Shown: positions 36,096-48,110, counted from the first letter of the stretch. The stretch is DNA of 64,000 nucleotides from Hetaerina americana (GCA_022747635.1 JAKTNV010000001.1:44370946-44434945); one strand, 5' to 3'. The notes: a model not told the origin generated them from the sequence alone. Made by a program: numbers and translations.

Positions 36096-36102
36096 TATAT
36101 AT
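36096..36102 (+). promoter_or_regulatory. TATA-like box of gene B
   Basis: TATATAT follows the heat shock elements at the spacing usual for heat shock promoters. Transcription would be expected to begin about 25-33 bases later, around 36120-36130, where ATTCAAA could serve as initiator. Confidence 0.6.
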
Positions 36103-36124
36103 TCCTATCGCCCAGTTAGTGCGT

Positions 36125-36229
36125 ATTCAAAACACTAAGGGGAATTCGCTGAGACGCAGGAGAAAAGAAGTACATCTACCCCGAAGTGAGCAAGTTGTAT
36201 TGTACGGGGCATCAGTGACCACTATTAAG
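36125..36229 (+). other. gene B probable 5' UTR exon
   Basis: About 100 bases of A-rich leader between the predicted start and a candidate donor AAG|GTTAGA at 36230; GAA|GTGAGC at 36186 is an alternative. No useful open frame is present, so it would be untranslated. It is proposed because the coding exon at 37812 begins directly after a strong splice acceptor, so an upstream exon must exist. Confidence 0.45.
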
Positions 36230-37811
36230 GTTAGAAGTCAACATAATCTGTTACCACTGGAATAGTTGATTTACTTTCAGCTCTATTACAACACATTCGC
36301 GATGAGTGTACCAAATGCACTTGGTATTGAAAAGGCATAACTTCTCGTAGGAAAAACATCTCGTGCTCATATTTGGACAATTTGTATTTGCCTGAAAGAT
36401 CGTACATATACCGCTCTGAACTGCAGTGTGTAACGTTACTCCATCTCTTCAACTGTAGGTCGTTCTTCTACCATAGAAACTCGCCCGGCTTGCATAGCAA
36501 CGCATAAGGGTGGTATTCCGATATATTTATGTATTGCGTAATGATGTCTTTTATTCCAGTATCTTTCCGATCATTTATTTATAAATGTCGTTTCAGTCGT
36601 AACTCTCGAGTACTTCTTCACGTATCATTGCTGTGGAATTAGTATGCTTTGAAAACAGTGCAATCACAGGTTAGACTTGAAAACCCTTGTGCAATTAGAA
36701 TAGGGTTAGTGAACAAGTTATGAAATCTTGTCTCATCATCTTTAAGGGGCATATCATGGGCCCTTTGGTATGTCCCTTAAGACAGAAGGGATGCTCCGGA
36801 CTATCATCTTTAAGGGAAATATCAGGATTCTGGGTATTGGGTAGTCAATTAACATACTAGCTTGAGTAAAGGAGAAACATAATCACTGTTAAGTTTGAAT
36901 GATAAATATAGAGTAGCTATGTATGAAAATGCTAATTTTTCTGAACAAAATTCACAAGTGATCATTGATGCACTAAGATAGGGATAGTATAATGGTGTAT
37001 ATTCCCTGCCTTCTGTCTGTGAAAAAAAGCCTTACTAAAGTCTCGTCAATTTAATAGCATCCTTTTAAAGCTTCAGTGGAGAGATAAAATCAGATTGTGG
37101 TGCATAGAAAATGACAGCTGCATAACTAAGTTTCATTTGCCCTAAAATTGTCAAAGAGAAAAATGCTGTTTTGAAGAGTCATCATTTTGTGGGAATGGAA
37201 AAATAGTATCCCCCCCCTCATTATTTTTAGACCAAGAACTGCCAGTGTATTATGGTCAGTTTGATAGCTCAACAAGTAGGAAGTAAATGAATGTGTTCTT
37301 ATTAGTTGATTTAATTGACTAAATGAGTTAACAGCGGCTGGGTGTATCTGAAACTTTTTTTCATTGTGTATCATGTGAAGTGAATTTTGGATCACGATGT
37401 AAATATTGATCTCCTCTTTGCTCTGTGCTAACTCTTCATTCGTCCATTTCATCTAATCTGCATTCGGTAAAATTTGAAAACAAAGAGAAGTACGTATTTA
37501 TTCATGTTTTGTATGCTTGCAGGCCAGAATTATTCAATATTTGGGATATTTTATTTGAGATTCTTCTGTGGAGTAAGCAAAGATTCCCTCGGGGTTTGGC
37601 CAGGGTGCAAGTTCTTCACCCCAACTTGGTTCTACTACTATGGGCGCCTGGGCTGGCAAATAGGAAGTTGGAGTGCATTGACACTATTTAAATGTTAACA
37701 AAAATTATGATAATGGAAAGAGAACTCCATCAAATTTTGCTTAGGCGGTCAAAATTTCAAAACCATGATGCCTCATTAAACTTAACATAGCCTTTTTTCT
37801 CCTTCATGCAG
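36230..37811 (+). other. gene B 5' UTR intron
   Basis: Proposed 1.6-kb intron ending in the pyrimidine-rich acceptor CTTTTTTCTCCTTCATGCAG. It contains an imperfect inverted repeat near 36744-36785 (AAGGGGCATA / TATGTCCCTT). No coding sequence recognised. Confidence 0.45.
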
Positions 37812-38249
37812 ATGGCATTCTTCCCTTTTAAAATCTCACCAATGGACTCTGTGGAAGCAATGCAGAACTGCTTTCAGCGTTTGGAGCAAGATTCCCACCA
37901 ATACATGGCAATGGGAATGCCCACAATGGCGCAAGCACGAGCACAATCCAGACGCTGTAGGCAGTGGCCTCACACTCCTAGCCAACAGGCTGGTGCACCC
38001 AATGGCCAAAATGCTGATGGAGTCTTCCACATCAATTTGGATGTCCAGGAATTTCATCCTGATGAGCTCTCAGTGAAAATGGTGAATGATCAGATAATCG
38101 TAGAGGGTAATCATGAAGAAAGGGAGTTTGGGAGAGTATCTGCAGCTCGCCATTTTGTTCACAACTACTCTGTTCCAGAAGGTATAAAATTTGAAGACAT
38201 CACTTCATTCTTATCTCCTGATGGAATCCTCACTCTTAGTGCTCCCAAG
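37812..38249 (+). CDS. gene B: small heat shock protein (HSP20), coding exon 1
   Basis: Residues 1-146 of a 186-residue small heat shock protein, an ATP-independent holdase that forms oligomers and binds unfolding proteins in the cytosol. The short N-terminal arm opens M-A-F-F-P-F. The alpha-crystallin domain (about 68-147) has D-V-Q-E-F-H-P-D-E-L-S-V-K, I-I-V-E-G-N-H-E-E-R, H-F-V-H-N-Y-S-V-P-E-G and L-S-P-D-G-I-L-T-L-S-A-P-K. It is closest in style to insect lethal(2)essential-for-life proteins. The ATG at 37812 is preferred over that at 37806, which lies inside the acceptor. The arginine equivalent to alphaB-crystallin R120 is His117 here. The exon ends AAG|GTAAGC, phase 0. Confidence 0.9.
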
Positions 38250-38949
38250 GTAAGCCATAATTATTTCCATTAATCGTATACAATGACTGCCTCCAATTTC
38301 TTGAGTTTAAGTCGAGCCTTAGGTCTTCATGGTGAATTAAAATTTAGCATCTTTCTAATATCTAATTTGGTCATAAAAGTAATCGGGATGCATTTTAAAT
38401 TTCTTTGAGAGTTATGATGAATGTGAGTTGTGTGGTTGTTCAATGAAAAAGCATCACGCTACTCTCCCGAGGATGGAGGGATCTAATCAAGGTGATATCT
38501 TTAGCCATCCCATGTTAAATCCTTGTGTTCCTAGATGACAGAACTGAGTAAGGAAGTGTGTGTTACAGGGAAAAGGACTTGCTGTCCTAAAAACTCTGAA
38601 TAAGTAAATTTCACATAGCATAGTTATTTGTCTGATGATGGTATACCTTTGGCTATCATACCAACCTGCAAATTGAATACAAGCCTAATGATGGCCAAAC
38701 AAATGTTTACACTTTGATCAAGACTATGATAAATGGCTTTGATATTTTAGGGTATTTTTAAAAACAATAATGATGGTTTTAGGTAATTTTTCTACTTATT
38801 TTAAGTTTATGAATAGATTTAGAACATTTTATGCTGCACATGAAAATGACATGCAATTAGAGCTCTCTCTAAACAATAGCTTATGAATCTAGATCTTCAT
38901 TTTGTAACTAATCTCAGCTGTTAAGTGTTTGTAGTATGTTTTATCCATT

Positions 38950-39045
38950 CTTACATCTGCCTATGTATAGATTATGTATAGCAAGGTGCTCAGATCGTTG
39001 CTACAATATTCAGACATGGTAGTCTTTATTATAAGGTAGGTTCTG
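38950..39045. repeat. direct repeat at LINE 3' end (left copy)
   Basis: CTTACATCTGCC...GCAAGGTGCTCAGAT...TAGTCTTTATTATAAGGTAGG recurs at 39548-39635 as CTTATATCTGCG...ACAAGGTGCTCAGAT...TAGTCTTTATCATTAGGTAG. The two bracket a roughly 500-base LINE 3' segment, suggesting nested insertion of one 3' end into another or a segmental duplication. Confidence 0.7.
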
Positions 39046-41640
39046 GATGTACACCAGCCACCAAACAGTATAGCGGTAATTCCCTTTTCTCTCCTAATAT
39101 ATACAGTTTGCAGCAACATAACTTCCTTTTTAAAGGGGTTTTGCTTTATAAAAAAGGAAATTATGTTGCCGCACATTGTACAACCCAACATCCTCTTCTA
39201 CAATAAGTCCCTCTTCAACTCCATACACTTCTTCCCTCCCTTCATTCCCTCCAGCATCCGTATCCTATTTATGCCCCTTCCTTGCTTGCCTATTATTGTA
39301 CACTATCACAATCTTCAACACCCCATTGACAATCGATATGATCTGCATCCATTTTTCCTGTTTCTTTATGATTTCTGCCATGAATCCCCTCTCCTCCCCC
39401 ACCATGCCTAGAACTTCCTCCTTTGTTTTCCTATCTGTCCACTTCATCGTCTCAATCCTGCAACCATGTTTCTGTGCCATGCATAACAATGCTCGTTATC
39501 AAAGTTTTAACGAGCCTTTTCTTAACATCCTTACCCAAGTATTCCATTCTTATATCTGCGCTTATGTGAGTAATTAATAACAAGGTGCTCAGATTGATAC
39601 TATTAAAGTCAGAGCTGATAGTCTTTATCATTAGGTAGATTTTGGTATGTTTCTGTGCTGTACATAACTATTCTCCTTAGCTAAGTTTTAATGAGCCTTT
39701 TTTCATCATCCTTACTCTGCATCCCTGTCATCAATTCCCCCCTCCTTGCAAAAGCTTCTTTGCCTAATGCAATTCTTCTCCTTATGTCCCTACTACTATG
39801 ACCATTTTGGTCCGAAACACTTCCAAAATATGTAAACTGTTCCACCTGCTTTAGTTTTTGCCCTCCTATTTTTACATTTATCTTAGCCTTTCTATTTCTG
39901 GAAAACTCCATAACTTTCATTTTATTCATTTATTCTTATCATATATATATTGCACTGACTTTCCAATGCATTCAGCAAATTGTGCTACCCCTTGGCTGAG
40001 AGACAAACTTAAGCTTGATCATCAGCAAACCTGATTTTATGAAGTCCCTGCTGAATTTCATTCCTATCTCCAGTTCTTCCCTTGCCTCTTTAACCATATT
40101 CTCTGCGTATTGATGTTGAAAATGGACATTGAAAAGCAGAGGTAATAATGGACAACCTTGCTTTACTCCTTTTTATAACCTTGCTTATCTGGACTCCTTA
40201 CCTCCCACTTGCAACTGAGCAGTCAGAGGCATGTACTACAAGTTGAAGATCATTCTCCTAACACTCCAATCTACTCCTATTGTTTGCAATACATTCATTA
40301 AGTTTTCCCAATTATCTGTATCAAATGCCTTTTCCAAATCTACAAAACAGGGAGATGCATTTTGATTGTATCCTATGTTCCTCTCTATTAGTGATCACAA
40401 AACTGCAATGGCATCATGCATGCCTCTCCCCTTTTTGAACCCAAACTGATCATCCCCTGTGTACTCAATTGCTTTTTTCTCCATCCTCTTGATGATGACC
40501 CTGATACCCACTCAGCTACCTACAAAATAAAACTTACGGTTCTATAGTTTGCTCATAACATCACCTTTGCCTTTTTGAAAAAGGAACTGACATTGATCTG
40601 ACACAGTCTGCCAGCCAAATTCATTTCTCATAAATGCTACGAATTCGTCCATGGATAATATTCCTATCACCTTTTCCTAAACCTTTAAGTCATTTCACGG
40701 GAATATTGTCAATCGATACTAAAGGATAGAAAGGGCATAGTGGAAATTGGAAGAAAGACTTGATTGTCAATTTCCTGAATGCCCTCTTTCTTGCTATCAA
40801 GTAAGCCTGGACCTAAGCTGTCCTCATATACACCATATTCCCTCTCTACGTCTAGCCTTGCTGGTCTAATGTTTTTAAAATACAGTTAGTTGAATATTAT
40901 TTCCATCTCTCTTGGATCTTCCCTTGTTCAATTAATATTTTTCCCAAATTATCTCTGATTGTTAACAGGGATTATTTCCTCTTGCTTCCCAGCAGTGTTT
41001 TGGTCTTCGTGTGTAGCACACTAACTTCACCCTTCCTCTGCAAACTTACCATATCCTTGACGTGTCTTTTCCACCGTATTTATTTTGCTCTATTTGCTAC
41101 CTATCTATTATTTAACTCTTTATAATTTCTTCTACCCAACTCTGTATTTACATTCTTCAATTTCTTTCACTCATCTATTTTTCTAATCATCTCATCTGTG
41201 ATACATGGTTTCATAGTCCTTTTCCTACTAACAGCTCCTATAGTTTTTTTAGTGGTTTTTGATAACACTTTTTGATACATTCCAATTTTTTCTGTATAGT
41301 ACTCTGCTTCCTTTCCTCGCTCATTATTTGCTCTACAGCCTGCTGATACTGCACCCTTATGAATCCAGTTAATCCTTCTACATTCCTTTTCCTAAATCAC
41401 CTCCCCTGCCGTATCTTTTTGTCTTGGATACTACACTTCCTAATTACTCAGTTGTCATCAGAGTCCGCATCTACTCCCGGGAAACAGCAAATTGATCATG
41501 ATGTTCCTAAATCTGTGCCTAACCATAATGTAATCTAACTGATACCTCTCGGAGTCATTTTCCATGTATAGCTACACCTTTTGTGGTGTCTTGTTGGTGA
41601 AGATGAAAGTCTTCTGCAGAACTCAAGTTGTCTCCTTGCA
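39036..41640 (-). mobile_element. RTE-like LINE, near full-length but decayed
   Basis: Read on the - strand from 41640 down: the end of the endonuclease region (similar to 48120-48230), a linker, then reverse transcriptase. The clearest segment is F-V-D-L-E-K-A-F-D-T-D-N-W (about 40345), followed by V-D-W-S-V-R-R-M-I. Then come the thumb/C-terminal stretches V-E-Q-F-T-Y-F-G-S-V and R-R-I-A-L-G-K-E-A-F (39681-39929) and the C-terminal block (39265-39489). Many frameshifts and stops show it cannot make protein. The 3' end matches the copies at 33220 and 42938. A second 3' end is nested at 39548-39660. Confidence 0.8.
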
Positions 41641-41809
41641 GAACTATCGAAAAAATTGCAGAAAATTTCCCCTTATTTCCAGTTAGATTATATAATGGTT
41701 TGGCATTGATTTAGGAACAGTAAGTTCAATTTGCAGTTTCTCAAGAACAGATGCAGACTCTAATCACAATTTAGAAGTTATGAAGTGTAGCATCTGATTT
41801 AAAAAGATT

Positions 41810-42938
41810 AAGCAGGGGAGACAGGTTAGGAAATAGAACGTAGAAGCATTGACTGAATTGACAGAGAAGGACCATCAGCAGGCTGTAGAGGAAGTCATGA
41901 GTGAGGGAAAGGAGCTGAGTACTATCAAGGAAAAATGGGAACATATTAAAAAAGGGATATCAAAAGCCACAAAATAAACTATTGGAACTGCTAATAGGAA
42001 GAGGACAAGGGAAAATGGGTTATGGACAAGATGGATGATTAGAAAGATAGGCGAGAGAAGAAAATGGAAGAATCTAAATACTGGGTTTGGTAGAAGGAAG
42101 TGCAAAAAGTAAAATAATTAATTGTGATGGATAAAAAATATGTAGAGGAAAAGAATCATGGTGGAAGAATTTGGAAAATTTTTAGAGTAAGAGTGAAATT
42201 AGCGCACTGTACAAGAAGGTTTAAAGTATGGCGAAGTAAGAAGGGAAAATCTGTGGTAAAAATTAGAGGTAATAGATAATAGTTGAAACAGAAAAGATCC
42301 AAGAGAGATGGAAGGAATATATAGAATTGTAAGGTAAAGAACTTAGTCCATCAAGATTAGACATAGAAAGAGAATATGAAGAAAGCTTGGGTCCAGGCTT
42401 GCTCGATGGTGAGATAGAAATGGCATTAATGGAAATGAAATGAGACCATGGGGATAGACAACATTCCTGCAGAATCATTTAAAGGTTTAAGAAAATGCGG
42501 ATTGGAAAGAGTGAATAGAGAAAAACTAATGAATACATTGCAGGAAATAGATTGGAACGTGCAGGAATGTTGAGTAAGGTTTTAAGAAAAGGCTCATTAA
42601 AGCTTTGATATGGAGTTTAGTTATGTACAGTGTGGAAACAGGAGGAAGTTCTAGTTATGGTGGGGGAGGAGAGGGGATTGATGGCAGAAATCATTTGGAG
42701 ACAGGATAAATGCATGCTGGGCATATTGATTGGCAATGGGGTGTTGAAGACTGTGATAGAAGGGAGAATGATAGGCAAGCAAAGAAGGGGCAGGAATAGG
42801 ATAAGGATGTATTAAGAGAGGAAGAGGGGCTTATTGTAGAATAGGATGTTAGGCTGTGTTTGTTGGGAGAAAAAAGTGAATTTTTGCTGGACTATTTGGT
42901 AGCTTGTGTCCATCCAAAACCTACCTTAACCGGTAGAA
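41810..42938 (+). mobile_element. RTE-like LINE, internally deleted copy
   Basis: Opposite orientation to its neighbour. The linker and RT N-terminus are visible (I-Q-E-R-W-K-E-Y-I-E-L; L-L-D-G-E-I-E-M-A-L; the next frame gives G-I-D-N-I-P-A-E-S-F-K). It then jumps near 42540-42640 to the C-terminal block V-M-V-G-E-E-R-G-L-M-A-E-I-I and L-K-T-V-I-E-G-R-M. The RT catalytic core is missing. It ends with the family 3' tail CCATCCAAAACCTACCTTAA. Confidence 0.75.
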
Positions 42939-43230
42939 ATCCATATAGTAATAAAACCCTAAGTGAGATAGAGGAACCTGTCACCATTTTAAATCAAAAT
43001 GACCTTAGCTGCCACAGGATCTAAAATGCGATTGCTTTCACCATTGCATGATTTATTCTTGTCTCATTCTTTAGTTAGAAAACTAATATCAAAAATAGAA
43101 GGCATTGAAGGTTTTTTCAATTCCTCCCATGCATTGCTTAGCCACCATTAGGGTTTACTGCAAACTGTCACTAAGCAAGTCAAATTTTCTTTTAGAGTTT
43201 AAAACAGCCTTACATTGATATACTTTATAG

Positions 43231-43353
43231 GTTCCGTCAAAGAGTGGAACTAAAGAGCAAATCATCCCTATCATTCTGGCTGGATCACCAGCAAACAAAT
43301 CAGCAGCTAGCAAGCCATCATCCTCAAAGGACAATAGTGAATCAAAAGAATAA
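43231..43353 (+). CDS. gene B: small heat shock protein, coding exon 2 and stop
   Basis: Residues 147-186: V-P-S-K-S-G-T-K-E, then Q-I-I-P-I-I-L-A-G, then a Ser/Lys-rich tail ending S-E-S-K-E and TAA. I-P-I (158-160) is the I-x-I motif that docks into a groove of a neighbouring alpha-crystallin domain during oligomer assembly. The exon follows acceptor TACTTTATAG in phase 0, and total length (186 aa) suits the insect family. An in-frame join and a family-typical C-terminus make the exon secure. Confidence 0.88.
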   Translation, partial: VPSKSGTKEQIIPIILAGSPANKSAASKPSSSKDNSESKE

Positions 43354-43835
43354 GTATTGTTTTAAAATTTTAAGTCTTTTTAAGACTTCCACTGGATCAG
43401 GCTCTACAAGTGTGCCAGAATTTTGGTGTGTCTTGTACTCAAGGCTTCTTCTGAATGTTTTCCCCTCAGAAACTATACAGACAATTAATTAATGGATTGT
43501 AGATTGAAATGTTGTTGTAAATTGAAAATATAAGTGAAAAACCGAAGAAGGTTTTGCACTGAAAATATACTTGGAAAGCACCAGATTTATGTAGTTGTTT
43601 AATTTGAACATTCTCTGTAATACTCTTGTGAATCTATGCATTCTTGAATTGCATATGGTGATAAATATTGCTGTTATTATTTGTTTTTAGAGCATGAATA
43701 AGCTCTATATTGACTGATAATTTATGGGAAATCTCATTTTTCATTTGAAAAAGTCAATGTTTATATTAATCTTGTATTCCATTAACTTTTTGAAAATGTA
43801 TTACTTTTTAAATAAATGTATTTTTTTATCATATA
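43354..43835 (+). other. gene B 3' UTR with poly(A) signal
   Basis: AT-rich 3' UTR. A good AATAAA lies at 43811-43816, followed by a T-rich stretch (GTATTTTTTTATC), giving a UTR of about 480 bases. No earlier canonical signal is as well placed. Confidence 0.5.
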
Positions 43836-43839
43836 TTTA

Positions 43840-45180
43840 TGTAATTATTAAAATACCTCATCCTTTGTGGATAAAATCATTTTAAAACAGAGTATCCCAG
43901 TGTTATGAATGCCAGTCTGTGTTCACAGAAAAGCTAAAAGAGATCTGTACAAAAACTATTTATTATTGCCATAAGGTCAAATTAACAAAAAAATAATTGA
44001 GGACTTAGATTCAGGAGAAAATATATCTTTTCTATTAATAAAATGCAAATGTTTTTGAAATGTGGAGCTCCTATAGTTTTTGATATGCTGAACACTTCAG
44101 TTATTGCCTGTAGGCTAAGCCTGCTTGTGGAATTTGTGAGGGTATAACTGATTCTTGGTTAAGATGAATTTCCAAATGAATCGTGTCCAGACATCCTTCC
44201 TAATCATCAATGGTGAAAAATGTGGATGAAACGTAAAGAAAAAAAGTGCAATTATCACCACGATTATTATTTCCTTTGGGTATGCCATAGTGAAAAGTTT
44301 TGGTATTATGCTGGCAATGAGTAGACTCTTAATATTGATAATTATATTTAATAAGTTTATTTTTAAAATCTTTTTTGATCTAGGCTTCTCAATATTGAAA
44401 TTTTTAATGTTTTTATCTCATAGAAAGGATTCCTCAAAGAATTCAAAATACTTTGTAATGAAGTAATATTTATAAAGTGGGACTAGAAATTTTATAATTC
44501 TCGACAATATAAATGTTCCCTGCCCCCTTTTCTATGCACTATCCATTGACTGTCAATTCCTTGCTTATGACCATAATGACTCTAAGAGCATTGTCATTTC
44601 TCGTCAAATTTTATGGTTATTTAAATTATTCATACTCAATCCATCTTTCACTTCAAAAACTCCTTTTCCCCTATCTCTCCACTGGCAGCTAGAGTCTGTC
44701 TCTATGGAAATCTTGTGTCCTTTAACCCACTTCCTCTTTGTTGTCACACCCTCAGAAATCACATAGTTATTCTTTCCTTCCTTAAGGCCTGGAAGGGGAA
44801 ATCACTCCCTAGAGCTACGCAATATCTCCCATCTCACAGTAAAATTGCGGCTAAAGATACTTCATGATTAGTTTTAAATAATGTAATATAATCAATCTCA
44901 GTTGTTTGATCGGTAAAAGTAGTAATCCCTCCATTCTAATTGCTCTATACTCCCTATGGTGTGTGAAAACATTAGGTTGCAGGTTCAGTTCCCTTTCCTT
45001 ATGCCACCTGAATTATGGAAAAACTCTAAATTCTTGTGCATAAAAATCTTGTACCATAAATTCACACACAGCTTGGGTTAAGTTGGCCTAGATTTGAACA
45101 CAAGCCAGTAACCAATTGCTCTCCTCACTTACTGCAACACCTTCACCTAATGGCTAAAATGAAAGTCATTTGCAGAATTT
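43840..45180. other. AT-rich intergenic DNA with one weak SINE-like patch
   Basis: No exons recognised. At 44895-45150 strings such as GGTTGCAGGTTCAGTTCC resemble a tRNA B box and the general layout of family 2, but similarity is too low to be sure. Confidence 0.35.
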
Positions 45181-45189
45181 AAAGAGTGA

Positions 45190-47730
45190 ATGAAATCATA
45201 CATTTTTTAAATATGTACCGACTGGGCATATGTTTCAGCTCATTCAAGTCGTACCTACTATGTATACACATTGTTAGTCATCTCATAAACGAGGAGGGTT
45301 TTGTACAGGTGGTGGAAAAATCCACATGCGGGGGAAAAATCCTTGATGTCATGCTTGTGAGACCAACAAAGTGGGTGGGGGATGTAGATGTCCATCCAGG
45401 AATAAGTGACCATTCAGCTGTGCACATGTATCTAAACTGGGAGAGGGCTCACTTTAAGGGACTTGTAAACAAAAAGACAGTATGGCAATATAAACATGGT
45501 AATAGGGAAGGGTTCCAGACCTTTTAAAGGGAAAAGTATTCCGGATGGGTAAGTGGTGGGCAGAATGTAGAAGAAATCTGGAAAACATTTAAGGGGATAA
45601 TGGAGGAAGGATATTTTCGGGACAAATAACTTTGCCCCAAAAAAAATTCTTAAAGAAAATACTGACCCAGAGTTCTACAACCCCAAAATCATATCCTTGA
45701 AGAAAAATCTAAGAGTGATTCATAAAAAACAGAACGAAAGCTCAGAATGGCTCATAAATTACAAAATATTAGTTTGCGAATTAAATAGAGAAAAGAAAAT
45801 AGTCAAAGTAACTTACCTACGGAACACAATCATGAAAGATGATGGAAATAAATTTTAGAAGTACCTCCGGAGGAGGAATGACAACAGGGAAAACATAACA
45901 GCCTTAAAGAAAGAAGATGGAACGCTAATTGTAGACGATAAGGAAAAGGCTAATGCATTTAATAATTACTATGTAAGTGTATTTAAGGGGATGGTAAGCA
46001 AAATGGATTCTGAAGATACATCTCTGTGTACGTGACTCTTGGACGCAAAACAATATTATATACCAAAAGTATTAAAGCGACGAGTGCAGAAATTTCCAAA
46101 AGATTAGGAAAATGAGGGCAAATAAATCAAAAGGGCCTGATGGTATTTCAATTGTCTTGCTTTTTGGGTGGTGGTGTAGTTTCAAATTATATGAATCATT
46201 TATTTAATGTTACCTTTAAAAATAATGACCTGCCAAATGCTTGGAAGGAGGCATATGTTTAACCAATTTTCAAAGGAGGAGATACGGCACGTTGATAATT
46301 ATAGACCGGTAAGCTTGACATTGGTTGTATGCAAGCTATTAGAAAAGATAATTGGTCATTATCTCTGGCATTTGTGGGAGAGTGAGAATTGGTTGTACAG
46401 TCGCCAATATGGTTTCAGAAAAGGGCACTTTTGCGAAACTCAGCTATTAGGGTTCTGCTAAGAAATGTTCAACTCTATGGTTGCAGGAATAGAAGTGGAT
46501 GCCATAATAGCCAAACTGTCAATACCTTTGACAAAGTTTACCACAATCGCTTAATGCTTAAGATGGGCTACACACAGATAGAAGAGTAATCTCTTAGGTC
46601 AAAAATTTCATGGAAGGTCGAACACAATGGCTCAAATTAGGAGAAGTGTATTCTGAAAAAAAGAGGGTAACATGCAGAGTCCCACAAGGAAGTGTTTGGC
46701 CTGCTCTTGTTGTTAATCTATAGTATATAAATGATCTCTCAGTAAATATTAACTCTCAGATAAGACTTTTTGCAGACGACTGCACTCTCTACAGGATAAT
46801 CAAGAATGACAGCGACCACGATATACTGCATAGGGACATTAATAAAATTGCCGATTGGGTGACAAATAATGGGATGGATATTAATGTTAGCAAATGCAAA
46901 TCCATAGGTGTATATTTAACCAAGGATTTAGGATTGGGGCTAAACGTGGAATACATTGTTAAGAAAGCTTTCAAAATTCTTCATTGGGTGATGAGACACC
47001 TCAAAGGGAGCATTAGAGCCACTACGGAAAAGGCATATAAGACCAATTTTAGAGTACTCATCACTTGTATGGGACCCGCACGAAGAAGGACATATCAAAA
47101 AACTCGAAAAGGTACAATGAAAGGCTGCCCAATATGAGCTGGGGAAGCGTAGGAGGATGGAGAGTGTCTGAAATGTAAAAAACGCTGGGCTGGGAACCTT
47201 TACAAAGTAGAAGAAAATTAAGCAGACTTTATGGAATGTTCCACATTCTGTAGGGAGAGAAAGCTTGAGCAGAACTAAGGAAAGAGGCAAGAAATCCAAA
47301 TTTTATAGGGAGAAATGATCACCAATTCAAGTTAAAATGCCGGGCATAAAAAACGAATTAAAAAATTTTCTTTCCCAAATAAAACAATTGTTGATTGGAA
47401 CACCTTTCCTGCAAAACTATCGAAGCCCTTTCCTAACAGAGTGAATACTTTAAGAAAAGATGTAAGCAATTTATGTAATAATTTGATTGATGTGTTGTGT
47501 AAAATTATATGTAACAGCTTAATTTTTTATTTTTTTCTTGTGTATTGATTGAAGTAAATGAGATGGGGATTTTCTTGTTTTGTGTTGGGGATTTGTGTTT
47601 GGAAGTTACCTTTAAGTGTACTTTTTTACCTGTATACTGACTGATTTTATTTATTATCTTTTGTGATTACTTGTGACTTGTGTGCCGCCTGACATTGTCT
47701 ATCTGTACTTGTAAATTTTAATAATAATAG
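45190..47730 (+). mobile_element. CR1/jockey-like LINE, frameshifted
   Basis: Translation in several frames gives the end of an endonuclease with H-P-G-I-S-D-H-S-A-V (about 45395). Then comes a reverse transcriptase: D-N-Y-R-P-V-S-L-T, C-K-L-L-E-K-I-I, Y-G-F-R-K-G-H-F-C-E-T-Q-L-L (46290-46455), and the catalytic F-A-D-D-C-T-L-Y-R near 46770. These are followed by M-D-I-N-V-S-K-C-K-S and a W-D-P-H-like stretch. Several frameshifts and stops disable it. Motif style (R-P-V-S-L-T, F-A-D-D) fits CR1/jockey-type rather than the RTE copies nearby. The 3' boundary, near an AATAATAATAG string at 47725, is approximate. Confidence 0.75.
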
Positions 47731-48110
47731 AATTCTACTACCAGGTGTGCCTGATGATGAGGCTCACATTAAATGAAGTCTTTCACAAAAACATCATTAA
47801 TGATGTTGAAGTGGATTCAAAAAGTCAACAACATCCATTGATGTTGGGAGCAGCTCTGTGCCCATCATGTAGCCCAGCATTTTGTGGCTTCCATTTTATT
47901 TCCTGTGGGTCCATTGTAGTATTGATCATACTTGTACCTAGTGGTTCAGATTGGTAGTTTCAGCTTGTGGCAGTAATGCAACAAGTCTGGCAACTTAGGG
48001 AGGCTAAAGTGTAGGAAAATGCTTGCTCTGTGTTGCTCATGAAGCAACGCACCACAAGTTAAGAGTAGTAACAATCCTGCCAACCTCCACTTTCCCTCCA
48101 CTCCCACAGG
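47731..48110. other. unassigned spacer between two LINEs
   Basis: A 70-codon open frame at 47745-47957 has no recognised similarity. It may be part of a transposon 3' region. Confidence 0.3.

Larger units (their letters stand above)
38250..43230 (+). other. gene B coding intron, loaded with LINE copies
   Basis: 5.0-kb intron from GTAAGC to TACTTTATAG. It holds an RTE-like copy on the - strand (about 39036-41640) and a second, internally deleted copy on the + strand (about 41810-42938). The remaining flanks are AT-rich and featureless. Confidence 0.8.

Noticed and set aside
37806..37811. ATG at 37806 as the HSP20 start
   Set aside because: It lies in the sequence CATGCAG that forms the splice acceptor, so it is intronic. 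ATG at 37812 is the first base of the exon.
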